Assembly (NCBI GenBank): GCA_949318235.1
Contig: OX439134.1
Location: forward strand, 23,880,662 to 23,944,661
Source of the DNA: Ecdyonurus torrentis
Lineage: Eukaryota; Arthropoda; Insecta; Ephemeroptera; Heptageniidae
DNA length: 64,000 nt
Direction of reading: 5' to 3'
Shown: one piece after another, positions 1-12,840 of the stretch
Numbering within the stretch: the first letter of the stretch is position 1
Layout of the letters: each line of letters opens with the position of its first letter
Position numbers and translations under genes: made by a program
Notes under the pieces: model-generated
Database searches by the model: none
What the model was told of the DNA's origin: nothing
What the model saw: only the letters and a program-made list of their open reading frames with translations

Positions 1-341
1 ATAAAGTGATGCAAAACGCTCTATAGTACTACATTCACCTCTAGAAATAAAATTGAGAAAAATAATTTTTCCAAAAAAATTGTGTTTTTCAGATTCTGAA
101 AACGAATTTTGATGATATCTCAGAAACTAATAATGCTACAGACTTGCGGTTTGAACTGAAATGTATCACTTTGAATTGTGTTATGAAAAGTTTATTACAC
201 TTTAGTGGCAAAAAATAAAACTTTCTCAGTTTTTGAGAATTTTAGTGTTTTCTTATCGAAGTCTATAGCATTGTAGCCATATGAAGAAAAAAAAAGTTTG
301 TAACTCGATTTCTAATTGAGATATAAAGTTGCGGTTTTGAA
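1..341. repeat. Representative type 1 satellite monomer
   Basis: First complete monomer of the window, shown as the reference for type 1. It starts ATAAAGTGATGC and carries CTACATTCACC and AAATAAAATTG. It contains an inverted repeat TTCTCA/TGAGAA with a 5-nt spacer (223-228 and 234-239) and the palindrome TAGTACTA. The phase chosen for the start is arbitrary. In this copy the usual AACTCGAGTT palindrome is changed to AACTCGATTT. Confidence 0.9.
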
Positions 342-687
342 ATAAATTGATGCAAAACGCTCTATAGTACTAAATTCACCTCTAGAAACAAAATTGAGAA
401 AAATAATTTTTCCAAAAAAAAAATGTGTTCCTAAGATTCTGAAAACGAATTTTGATGATATCTCAGAAACTAATAATGCTACAGACTTGCGGTTTGAACT
501 GAAATGTATCACTTTGAATTATGTTATGAAAAGTTTATCACACTTTAGTCCCAAAAAATGAAACTTTCTCAGTTTTTGACAATTTTAGTGTTTTCATATC
601 GAATTCTATAGCATTGTAGCCCATAAGAAAAGAAAAAAAAAGTTTGTAACTCGAGTTCCAATTGAGATAAAAAGTTGCGGTTTTGAA
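342..687. repeat. Representative type 2 satellite monomer
   Basis: Second monomer, 346 bp, the type 2 reference. It starts ATAAATTGATGC and carries CTAAATTCACC and AAACAAAATTG. With the preceding monomer it forms one dimeric higher-order unit. Type 2 copies are the ones that yield a spurious 63-codon minus-strand ORF, and those reading AAAATGCTC instead of AAAACGCTC also yield a spurious 67-codon plus-strand ORF. Confidence 0.88.
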
Positions 688-3600
688 ATAAAGTGATGCA
701 AAACGCTCTATAGTACTACATTCACCTCTAGAAATAAAATTGAGAAAAATAATTTTTCCAAAAAAATTGTGTTTTTCAGATTCTGAAAACGAATTTTGAT
801 GATATCTCAGAAACTAATAATGCTACAGACTTGCGGTTTGAACTGAAATGTATCACTTTGAATTGTGTTATGAAAAGTTTATAACACTTAAGTCGCAAAA
901 AATAAAACTTTTTTAGTTTTTGAGAATTTTAGTGTTTTCTTATCGAAGTGTATAGCATTGTAGCCATATGAAGAAAAAAAAATTTGTAACTCGAGTTCTA
1001 ATTGAGATAGAAAGTTACGGTTTTGAAATAAATTGATGCAAAACGCTCTATAGTACTAAATTCACCTCTAGAAACAAAATTGAGAAAAATAATTTTTCCA
1101 AAAAAAATGTGTTCTTCAGATTCTGAAAACGAATTTTGATGATATCTCAGAAATTAATAATGCTACAGACTTGCGGTTTGAACTGAAATGTATCACTTTG
1201 AATTGTGTTATGAAAAGTTTATCACACTTTAGTCCCAAAAAATGAAACTTTCTCAGTTTTTATAAATTTTAGTGTTTTCATATCGAATTATATAGCATTG
1301 TAGCCCATAAGAAAAGAAAAAAAAAGTTTGTAACTCGAGTTCCAATTGAGATAAAAAGTTGCGGTTTTGAAATAAAGGGATGCAAAACGCTCTATAGTAC
1401 TACATTCACCTCTAGAAATAAAATTGAGAAAAATAATTTTTCACAAAAAATTGTGTTTTTCAGATTCTGAAAACGAATTTTGATGATATCTCAGAAACTA
1501 ATAATGCTACAGACTTGCGGTTTGAACTGAAATGTATCACTTTGAATTGTGTTATGAAAAGTTTATTACACTTTAGTGGCAAAAAATAAAACTTTCTCAG
1601 TTTTTGAGAATTTTAGTGTTTTCATATCGAATTATATAGCATTGTAGCCCATAAGAAAAGAAAAAAAAAGTTTGTAACTCGAGTTCCAATTGAGATAAAA
1701 AGTTGCGGTTTTGAAATAAAGTGATGCAAAACGCTCTATAGTACTACATTCACCTCTAGAAATAAAATTGAGAAAAATAATTTTTCACAAAAAATTGTGT
1801 TTTTCAGATTCTGAAAACGAATTTTGATGATATCTCAGAAACTAATAATGCTACAGACTTGCGGTTTGAACTGAAATGTATCACTTTGAATTGTGTTATG
1901 AAAAGTTTATTACACTTTAGTGGCAAAAAATAAAACTTTCTCAGTTTTTGAGAATTTTAGTGTTTTCTTATCGAAGTCTATAGCATTGTAGCCATATGAA
2001 GAAAAAAAAAGTTTGTAACTCGATTTCTAATTGAGATATAAAGTTGCGGTTTTGAAATAAATTGATGCAAAACTCTCTATAGTACTAAATTAACCTCTAG
2101 AAACAAAATTTAGAAAAATAATTTTTCCAAAAAAAAATGTGTTCCTAAGATTCTGAAAACGAATTTTGATGATATCTCAGAAACTAATAATGCTACAGAC
2201 TTGCGGTTTGAACTGAAATGTATCACTTTGAATTGTGTTATGAAAAGTTTATCACACTTTAGTCCCAAAAAATGAAACTTTCTCAGTTTTTGAGAATTTT
2301 AGTGTTTTCATATCGAATTATATAGCATTGTAGCCCATAAGAAAAGAAAAAAAAGTTTGTAACTCGAGTTCCAATTGAGATAAAAAGTTGCGGTTTTGAA
2401 ATAAAGTGATGCAAAACGCTCTATAGTACTACATTGACCTCTAGAAATAAAATTGAGAAAAATAATTTTTCAAAAAAAATTGTGTTTTTCAGATTCTGAA
2501 AACGAATTTTGATGATATCTCAGAAACTAATAATGCTACAGACTTGCGGTTTTAACTGAAATGTATCACTTTGAATTGTGTTATGAAAAGTTTATAACAC
2601 TTAAGTCGCAAAAAATAAAACTTTTTTAGTTTTTGAGAATTTTAGTGTTTTCTTATCGAAGTCTATAGCATTGTAGCCATATGAAGAAAAAAAAAATTTG
2701 TAACTCGAGTTCTGATTGAGATAGAAAGTTACGGTTTTGAAATAAATTGATGCAAAACGCTCTATAGTACTAAATTCACCTCTAGAAACAAAATTGAGAA
2801 AAATAATTTTTCCAAAAAAAATGTGTTCTTCAGATTCTGAAAACGATTTTTGATGATATCTAAGAAATTAATAATGCTACAGACTTGCGGTTTGAACTGA
2901 AATGTATCACTTTGAATTGTGTTATGAAAAGTTTATCACGTTTTAGTCCCAAAAAATGAAACTTTCTCAGTTTTTGAAAATTTTAGTGTTTTCATATCGA
3001 ATTATATAGCATTGTAGCCCATAAGAAAAGAAAAAAAAAGTTTGTAACTCGAGTTCCAATTGAGATAAAAAGTTGCGGTTTTGAAATAAAGTGATGCAAA
3101 ACGCTCTATAGTACTAAATTCACCTCTAGAAACAAAATTGAGAAAAATAATTTTTCCAAAAAAAATGTGTTCTTCAGATTCTGAAAACGAACTTTGATGA
3201 TATCTCAGAAATTAATAATGCTACAGACTTGCGGTTTGAACTGAAATGTATCACTTTGAATTGTGTTATGAAAAGTTTATTACACTTTAGTGGCAAAAAA
3301 TAAAACTTTCTCAGTTTTTGAGAATTTTAGTGTTTTCTTATCGAAGTCTATAGCATTGTAGCCATATGAAGAAAAAAAAAGTTTGTAACTCGATTTCTAA
3401 TTGAGATATAAAGTTGCGGTTTTGAAATAAATTGATGCAAAACGCTCTATAGTACTAAATTCACCTCTAGAAACAAAATTGAGAAAAATAATTTTTCCAA
3501 AAAAAATGTGTTCTTCAGATTCTGAAAACGAACTTTGATGATATCTCAGAAATTAATAATGCTACAGACTTGCGGTTTGAACTGAAATGTATCACTTTGA

Positions 3601-6600
3601 ATTGTGTTATAAAAAGTTTATCACACTTTAGTCCCAAAAAATGAAACTTTCTCAGTTTTTATAAATTTTAGTGTTTTCATATCGAATTATATAGCATTGT
3701 AGCCCATAAGAAAAGAAAAAAAAAGTTTGTAACTCGAGTTCCAATTGAGATAAAAAGTTGCGGTTTTGAAATAAAGTGATGCAAAACGCTCTATAGTACT
3801 ACATTGACCTCTAGAAATAAAATTGAGAAAAATAATTTTTCAAAAAAAAATGTGTTTTTCAGATTCTGAAAACGAATTTTGATGATATCTCAGAAACTAA
3901 TAATGCTACAGACTTGCGGTTTTAACTGAAATGTATCACTTTGAATTGTGTTATGAAAAGTTTATAACACTTAAGTCGCAAAAAATAAAACTTTTTTAGT
4001 TTTTGAGAATTTTAGTGTTTTCTTATCGAAAGCTATAGCATTGTAGCCATATGAAGAAAAAAAAAATTTGTAACTCGAGTTCTAATTGAGATAGAAAGTT
4101 ACGGTTTTGAAATAAATTGATGCAAAACGCTCTATAGTACTAAATTCACCTCTATAAACAAAATTGAGAAAACTAATTTTTCCAAAAAAAATGTGTTCTT
4201 CAGATTCTGAAAACGATTTTTGATGATATCTAAGAAATTAATAATGCTACAGACTTGCGGTTTGAACTGAAATGTATCACTTTGAATTGTGTTATGAAAA
4301 GTTTATCACGTTTTAGTCCCAAAAATTGAAACTTTCTCAGTTTTTGAGAATTTTAGTGTTTTCATATCGAATTATATAGCATTGTAGCCCATAAGAAAAG
4401 AAAAAAAAAGTTTGTAACTCGAGTTCCAATTGAGATAAAAAGTTGCGGTTTTGAAATAAAGTGATGCAAAACGCTCTATAGTACTACATTCACCTCTAGA
4501 AATAAAATTGAGAAAAATAATTTTTCCAAAAAAATTGTGTTTTTCAGATTCTGAAAACGAATTTTGATGATATGTCAGAAACTAATAATGCTACAGACTT
4601 GCGGTTTGAACTGAAATGTATCACTTTGAATTGTGTTATGAAAAGTTTATTACACTTTAGTGGCAAAAAATAAAACTTTCTCAGTTTTTGAGAATTTTAG
4701 TGTTTTCTTATCGAAGTCTATAGCATTGTAGCCATATGAAGAAAAAAAAAGTTTGTAACTCGATTTCTAATTGAGATATAAAGTTGCGGTTTTGAAATAA
4801 ATTGATGCAAAACGCTCTATAGTACTAAATTCACCTCTAGAAACAAAATTGAGAAAAATAATTTTTCCAAAAAAAATGTGTTCTTCAGATTCTGAAAACG
4901 AATTTTGATGATATCTCAGAAATTAATAATGCTACAGACTTGCGGTTTGAACTGAAATGTATCACTTTGAATTGTGTTATAAAAAGTTTATCACACTTTA
5001 GTCCCAAAAAATGAAACTTTCTCAGTTTTTATAAATTTTAGTGTTTTCATATCGAATTATATAGCATTGTAGCCCATAAGAAAAGAAAAAAAAAGTTTGT
5101 AACTCGAGTTCCAATTGAGATAAAAAGTTGCGGTTTTGAAATAAAGTGATGCAAAACGCTCTATAGTACTACATTGACCTCTAGAAATAAAATTGAGAAA
5201 AATAATTTTTCAAAAAAAAATGTGTTTTTCAGATTCTGAAAACGAATTTTGATGATATCTCAGAAACTAATAATGCTACAGACTTGCGGTTTTAACTGAA
5301 ATGTATCACTTTGAATTGTGTTATGAAAAGTTTATAACACTTAAGTCGCAAAAAATAAAACTTTTTTAGTTTTTGAGAATTTTAGTGTTTTCTTATCGAA
5401 GTCTATAGCATTGTAGCCATATGAAGAAAAAAAAAATTTGTAACTCGAGTTCTAATTGAGATAGAAAGTTACGGTTTTGAAATAAATTGATGCAAAACGC
5501 TCTATAGTACTAAATTCACCTCTATAAACAAAATTGAGAAAAATAATTTTTCCAAAAAAAATGTGTTCTTCAGATTCTGAAAACGATTTTTGATGATATC
5601 TAAGAAATTAATAATGCTACAGACTTGCGGTTTGAACTGAAATGTATCACTTTGAATTGTGTTATGAAAAGTTTATCACGTTTTAGTCCCAAAAAATGAA
5701 ACTTTCTCAGTTTTTGAGAATTTTAGTGTTTTCATATCGAATTATATAGCATTGTAGCCCATAAGAAAAGAAAAAAAAAGTTTGTAACTCGAGTTCCAAT
5801 TGAGATAAAAAGTTGCGGTTTTGAAATAAAGTGATGCAAAACGCTCTATAGTACTACATTCACCTCTAGAAATAAAATTGAGAAAAATAATTTTTCCAAA
5901 AAAATTGTGTTTTTCAGATTCTGAAAACGAATTTTGATGATATCTCAGAAACTAATAATGCTACAGACTTGCGGTTTGAACTGAAATGTATCACTTTGAA
6001 TTGTGTTATAAAAAGTTTATTACACTTTAGTGGCAAAAAATAAAACTTTCTCAGTTTTTGAGAATTTTAGTGTTTTCTTATCGAAGTCTATAGCATTGTA
6101 GCCATATGAAGAAAAAAAAAGTTTGTAACTCGATTTCTAATTGAGATATAAAGTTGCGGTTTTGAAATAAATTGATGCAAAACGCTCTATAGTACTAAAT
6201 TCACCTCTAGAAACAAAATTGAGAAAAATAATTTTTCCAAAAAAAAATGTGTTCCTAAGATTCTGAAAACGAATTTTGATGATATCTCAGAAACTAATAA
6301 TGCTACAGACTTGCGGTTTGAACTGAAATGTATCACTTTGAATTGTGTTATGAAAAGTTTATTACACTTAAGTCGCAAAAAATAAAACTTTTTTAGTTTT
6401 TGAGAATTTTAGTGTTTTCTTATCGAAGTCTATAGCATTGTAGCCATATGAAGAAAAAAAAATTTGTAACTCGAGTTCTGATTGAGATAGAAAGTTACGG
6501 TTTTGAAATAAATTGATGCAAAACGCTCTATAGTACTAAATTCACCTCTAGAAACAAAATTGAGAAAAATAATTTTTCCAAAAAAAATGTGTTCTTCAGA

Positions 6601-8047
6601 TTCTGAAAACGATTTTTGATGATATCTAAGAAATTAATAATGCTACAGACTTGCGGTTTGAACTGAAATGTATCACTTTGAATTGTGTTATGAAAAGTTT
6701 ATCACGTTTTAGTCCCAAAAAATGAAACTTTCTCAGTTTTTGAAAATTTTAGTGTTTTCATATCGAATTATATAGCATTGTAGCCCATAAGAAAAGAAAA
6801 AAAAAGTTTGTAACTCGAGTTCCAATTGAGATAAAAAGTTGCGGTTTTGAAATAAAGTGATGCAAAACGCTCTATAGTACTACATTCACCTCTAGAAATA
6901 AAATTGAGAAAAATAATTTTTCCAAAAAAATTGTGTTTTTCAGATTCTGAAAACGAATTTTGATGATATGTCAGAAACTAATAATGCTACAGACTTGCGG
7001 TTTGAACTGAAATGTATCACTTTGAATTGTGTTATGAAAAGTTTATTACACTTTAGTGGCAAAAAATAAAACTTTCTCAGTTTTTGAGAATTTTAGTGTT
7101 TTCTTATCGAAGTCTATAGCATTGTAGCCATATGAAGAAAAAAAAAGTTTGTAACTCGATTTCTAATTGAGATATAAAGTTGCGGTTTTGAAATAAATTG
7201 ATGCAAAACGCTCTATAGTACTAAATTCACCTCTAGAAACAAAATTGAGAAAAATAATTTTTCCAAAAAAAATGTGTTCTTCAGATTCTGAAAACGAATT
7301 TTGATGATATCTCAGAAATTAATAATGCTACAGACTTGCGGTTTGAACTGAAATGTATCACTTTGAATTGTGTTATAAAAAGTTTATCACACTTTAGTCC
7401 CAAAAAATGAAACTTTCTCAGTTTTTATAAATTTTAGTGTTTTCATATCGAATTATATAGCATTGTAGCCCATAAGAAAAGAAAAAAAAAGTTTGTAACT
7501 CGAGTTCCAATTGAGATAAAAAGTTGCGGTTTTGAAATAAAGTGATGCAAAACGCTCTATAGTACTACATTGACCTCTAGAAATAAAATTGAGAAAAATA
7601 ATTTTTCAAAAAAAAATGTGTTTTTCAGATTCTGAAAACGAATTTTGATGATATCTCAGAAACTAATAATGCTACAGACTTGCGGTTTTAACTGAAATGT
7701 ATCACTTTGAATTGTGTTATGAAAAGTTTATAACACTTAAGTCGCAAAAAATAAAACTTTTTTAGTTTTTGAGAATTTTAGTGTTTTCTTATCGAAGTCT
7801 ATAGCATTGTAGCCATATGAAGAAAAAAAAAATTTGTAACTCGAGTTCTAATTGAGATAGAAAGTTACGGTTTTGAAATAAATTGATGCAAAACGCTCTA
7901 TAGTACTAAATTCACCTCTATAAACAAAATTGAGAAAAATAATTTTTCCAAAAAAAATGTGTTCTTCAGATTCTGAAAACGATTTTTGATGATATCTAAG
8001 AAATTAATAATGCTACAGACTTGCGGTTTGAACTGAAATGTATCACT

Positions 8048-11000
8048 TTGAATTGTGTTATGAAAAGTTTATCACGTTTTAGTCCCAAAAAATGAAACTT
8101 TCTCAGTTTTTGAGAATTTTAGTGTTTTCATATCGAATTATATAGCATTGTAGCCCATAAGAAAAGAAAAAAAAAGTTTGTAACTCGAGTTCCAATTGAG
8201 ATAAAAAGTTGCGGTTTTGAAATAAAGTGATGCAAAACGCTCTATAGTACTACATTCACCTCTAGAAATAAAATTGAGAAAAATAATTTTTCCAAAAAAA
8301 TTGTGTTTTTCAGATTCTGAAAACGAATTTTGATGATATGTCAGAAACTAATAATGCTACAGACTTGCGGTTTGAACTGAAATGTATCACTTTGAATTGT
8401 GTTATGAAAAGTTTATTACACTTTAGTGGCAAAAAATAAAACTTTCTCAGTTTTTGAGAATTTTAGTGTTTTCTTATCGAAGTCTATAGCATTGTAGCCA
8501 TATGAAGAAAAAAAAAGTTTGTAACTCGATTTCTAATTGAGATATAAAGTTGCGGTTTTGAAATAAATTGATGCAAAACGCTCTATAGTACTAAATTCAC
8601 CTCTAGAAACAAAATTGAGAAAAATAATTTTTCCAAAAAAAATGTGTTCTTCAGATTCTGAAAACGAATTTTGATGATATCTCAGAAATTAATAATGCTA
8701 CAGACTTGCGGTTTGAACTGAAATGTATCACTTTGAATTGTGTTATAAAAAGTTTATCACACTTTAGTCCCAAAAAATGAAACTTTCTCAGTTTTTATAA
8801 ATTTTAGTGTTTTCATATCGAATTATATAGCATTGTAGCCCATAAGAAAAGAAAAAAAAAGTTTGTAACTCGAGTTCCAATTGAGATAAAAAGTTGCGGT
8901 TTTGAAATAAAGTGATGCAAAACGCTCTATAGTACTACATTGACCTCTAGAAATAAAATTGAGAAAAATAATTTTTCAAAAAAAAATGTGTTTTTCAGAT
9001 TCTGAAAACGAATTTTGATGATATCTCAGAAACTAATAATGCTACAGACTTGCGGTTTTAACTGAAATGTATCACTTTGAATTGTGTTATGAAAAGTTTA
9101 TAACACTTAAGTCGCAAAAAATAAAACTTTTTTAGTTTTTGAGAATTTTAGTGTTTTCTTATCGAAGTCTATAGCATTGTAGCCATATGAAGAAAAAAAA
9201 AATTTGTAACTCGAGTTCTAATTGAGATAGAAAGTTACGGTTTTGAAATAAATTGATGCAAAACGCTCTATAGTACTAAATTCACCTCTATAAACAAAAT
9301 TGAGAAAAATAATTTTTCCAAAAAAAATGTGTTCTTCAGATTCTGAAAACGATTTTTGATGATATCTAAGAAATTAATAATGCTACAGACTTGCGGTTTG
9401 AACTGAAATGTATCACTTTGAATTGTGTTATGAAAAGTTTATCACGTTTTAGTCCCAAAAAATGAAACTTTCTCAGTTTTTGAGAATTTTAGTGTTTTCA
9501 TATCGAATTATATAGCATTGTAGCCCATAAGAAAAGAAAAAAAAAGTTTGTAACTCGAGTTCCAATTGAGATAAAAAGTTGCGGTTTTGAAATAAAGTGA
9601 TGCAAAACGCTCTATAGTACTACATTCACCTCTAGAAATAAAATTGAGAAAAATAATTTTTCCAAAAAAATTGTGTTTTTCAGATTCTGAAAACGAATTT
9701 TGATGATATCTCAGAAACTAATAATGCTACAGACTTGCGGTTTGAACTGAAATGTATCACTTTGAATTGTGTTATAAAAAGTTTATTACACTTTAGTGGC
9801 AAAAAATAAAACTTTCTCAGTTTTTGAGAATTTTAGTGTTTTCTTATCGAAGTCTATAGCATTGTAGCCATATGAAGAAAAAAAAAGTTTGTAACTCGAT
9901 TTCTAATTGAGATATAAAGTTGCGGTTTTGAAATAAATTGATGCAAAACGCTCTATAGTACTAAATTCACCTCTAGAAACAAAATTGAGAAAAATAATTT
10001 TTCCAAAAAAAAATGTGTTCCTAAGATTCTGAAAACGAATTTTGATGATATCTCAGAAACTAATAATGCTACAGACTTGCGGTTTGAACTGAAATGTATC
10101 ACTTTGAATTGTGTTATGAAAAGTTTATTACACTTAAGTCGCAAAAAATAAAACTTTTTTAGTTTTTGAGAATTTTAGTGTTTTCTTATCGAAGTCTATA
10201 GCAATGTAGCCATATGAAGAAAAAAAAAATTTGTAACTCGAGTTCTGATTGAGATAGAAAGTTACGGTTTTGAAATAAATTGATGCAAAACGCTCTATAG
10301 TACTAAATTCACCTCTAGAAACAAAATTGAGAAAAATAATTTTTCCAAAAAAATGTGTTCTTCAGATTCTGAAAACGAATTTTGATGATATCTCAGAAAC
10401 TAATAATGCTACAGACTTGCGGTTTGAACTGAAATGTATCACTTTGAATTGTGTTATGAAAAGTTTATAACACTTAAGTCGCAAAAAATAAAACTTTTTT
10501 AGTTTTTGAGAATTTTAGTGTTTTCTTATCGAAGTCTATAGCATTGTAGCCATGTGAAGAAAAAAAAAGTTTGTAACTCGATTTCTAATTGAGATATAAA
10601 GTTGCGGTTTTGAAATAAATTGATGCAAAACTCTCTATAGTACTAAATTAACCTCTAGAAAAAAAATTGAGAAAAATAATTTTTCCAAAAAAAAATGTGT
10701 TCCTAAGATTCTGAAAACGAATTTTGATGATATCTCAGAAACTAATAATGCTACAGACTTGCGGTTTGAACTGAAATGTATCACTTTGAATTGTGTTATG
10801 AAAAGTTTATCACACTTTAGTCCCAAAAAATGAAACTTTCTCAGTTTTTGAGAATTTTAGTGTTTTCATATCGAATTATATAGCATTGTAGCCCATAAGA
10901 AAAGAAAAAAAAGTTTGTAACTCGAGTTCCAATTGAGATAAAAAGTTGCGGTTTTGAAATAAAGTGAAGCAAAACGCTCTATAGTACTACATTGACCTCT

Positions 11001-12840
11001 AGAAATAAAATTGAGAAAAATAATTTTTCCAAAAAAATTGTGTTTTTAAGATTCTGAAAACGAATTTTGATGATATCTCAGAAACTAATAATGCTACAGA
11101 CTTGCGGTTTGAACTGAAATGTATCACTTTGAATTGTGTTATGAAAAGTTTATAACACTTAAGTCGCAAAAAATAAAACTTTTTTAGTTTTTGAGAATTT
11201 TAGTGTTTTCTTATCGAAGTCTATAGCATTGTAGCCATGTGAAGAAAAAAAAAGTTTGTAACTCGAGTTCTAATTGAGATAGAAAGTTACGGTTTTGAAA
11301 TAAATTGATGCAAAACGCTCTATAGTACTAATTTCACCTCTAGAAACAAAATTGAGAAAAATAATTTTTCCAAAAAAAATGTGTTCTTCAGATTCTGAAA
11401 ACGAATTTTGATGATATCTCAGAAATTAATAATGCTACAGACTTGCGGTTTGAACTGAAATGTATCACTTTGAATTGTGTTATGAAAAGTTTATCACACT
11501 TTAGTCCCAAAAAATGAAACTTTCTCAGTTTTTGAGAATTTTAGTGTTTTCATATCGAATTATATAGCATTGTAGCCCATAAGAAAAGAAAAAAAAAGTT
11601 TGTAACTCGAGTTCCAATTGAGATAAAAAGTTGCGGTTTTGAAATAAAGTGATGCAAAACGCTCTATAGTACTACATTCACCTCTAGAAATAAAATTGAG
11701 AAAAATAATTTTTCCAAAAAAATTGTGTTTTTCAGATTCTGAAAACGAATTTTGATGATATCTCAGAGACTAATAATGCTACAGACTTGCGGTTTGAACT
11801 GAAATGTATCACTTTGAATTGTGTTATGAAAAGTTTATTACACTTTAGTGGCAAAAAATAAAACTTTCTCAGTTTTTGAGAATTTTAGTGTTTTCTTATC
11901 GAAGGTTATAGCATTGTAGCCATATGAAGAAAAAAAAATTTTGTAACTCGAGTTCTAATTGAGATAGAAAGTTGCGGTTTTGAAATAAATTGATGCAAAA
12001 CGCTCTATAGTACTAAATTCACCTCTAGAAACAAAATTGAGAAAAATAATTTTTCCAAAAAAAAATGTGTTCCTAAGATTCTGAAAACGAATTTTGATGA
12101 TATCTCAGAAACTAATAATGCTACAGACTTGCGGTTTGAACTGAAATGTATCACTTTGAATTGTGTTATGAAAAGTTTATTACACTTAAGTCGCAAAAAA
12201 TAAAACTTTTTTAGTTTTTGAGAATTTTAGTGTTTTCTTATCGAAGTCTATAGCATTGTAGCCATATGAAGAAAAAAAAATTTGTAACTCGAGTTCTGAT
12301 TGAGATAGAAAGTTACGGTTTTGAAATAAATTGATGCAAAACGCTCTATAGTACTATATTCACCTCTAGAAACAAAATTGAGAAAAATAATTTTTCCAAA
12401 AAAAAATGTGTTCTTCAGATTCTGAAAACGATTTTTGATGATATCTCAGAAATTAATAATGCTACAGACTTGCGGTTTGAACTGAAATGTATCACTTTGA
12501 ATTATGTTATGAAAAGTTTATCACACTTTAGTCCCAAAAAATGAAACTTTCTCAGTTTTTGAGAATTTTAGTGTTTTCATATCGAATTCTATAGCGTTGT
12601 AGCCCATAAGAAAAGAAAAAAAAAGTTTGTAACTCGAGTTCCAATTGAGATAAAAAGTTGCGGTTTTGAAATAAAGTGATGCAAAACGCTCTATAGTACT
12701 ACATTGACCTCTAGAAATAAAATTGAGAAAAATAATTTTTCAAAAAAAAATGTGTTTTTCAGATTCTGAAAACGAATTTTGATGATATCTCAGAAACTAA
12801 TAATGCTACAGACTTGCGGTTTGCACTAAAATGTATCACT
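8048..12840. repeat. 14-monomer satellite block, copy 1 of a 4793-bp tandem duplication
   Basis: Diagnostic variants in this block recur 4793-4794 bp to the right: CTCTATAAAC at 9291 and 14084, GATATGTCAG at 8340 and 13133, and TTTGCACTAAAATG at 12821 and 17614. The breakpoints are approximate because identity with neighbouring monomers blurs them. Around 12.70-12.78 kb this copy carries a different variant patch (CTACATTGACC and CAAAAAAAAATGTG) from its partner, as a gene-conversion tract would leave. Confidence 0.75.

Noticed and set aside
331..360. CENP-B box in the TTGCGGTTTTGAA region
   Set aside because: The CG-containing core does not match the spacing of the CENP-B box consensus, in this or the related half-unit.
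312..512. 66-codon minus-strand ORF in the second monomer
   Set aside because: Same satellite frame with an A-run length change that alters its N-terminal part. Not a gene.
6187..6378. 63-codon minus-strand ORF, repeated in many type 2 monomers (also 9953, 14747, 27451, 33943 and others)
   Set aside because: It is a fixed reading frame of the satellite monomer, copied with it. Its conservation follows from DNA homogenisation, it is absent from type 1 monomers, and it has no recognisable domain or upstream signals.
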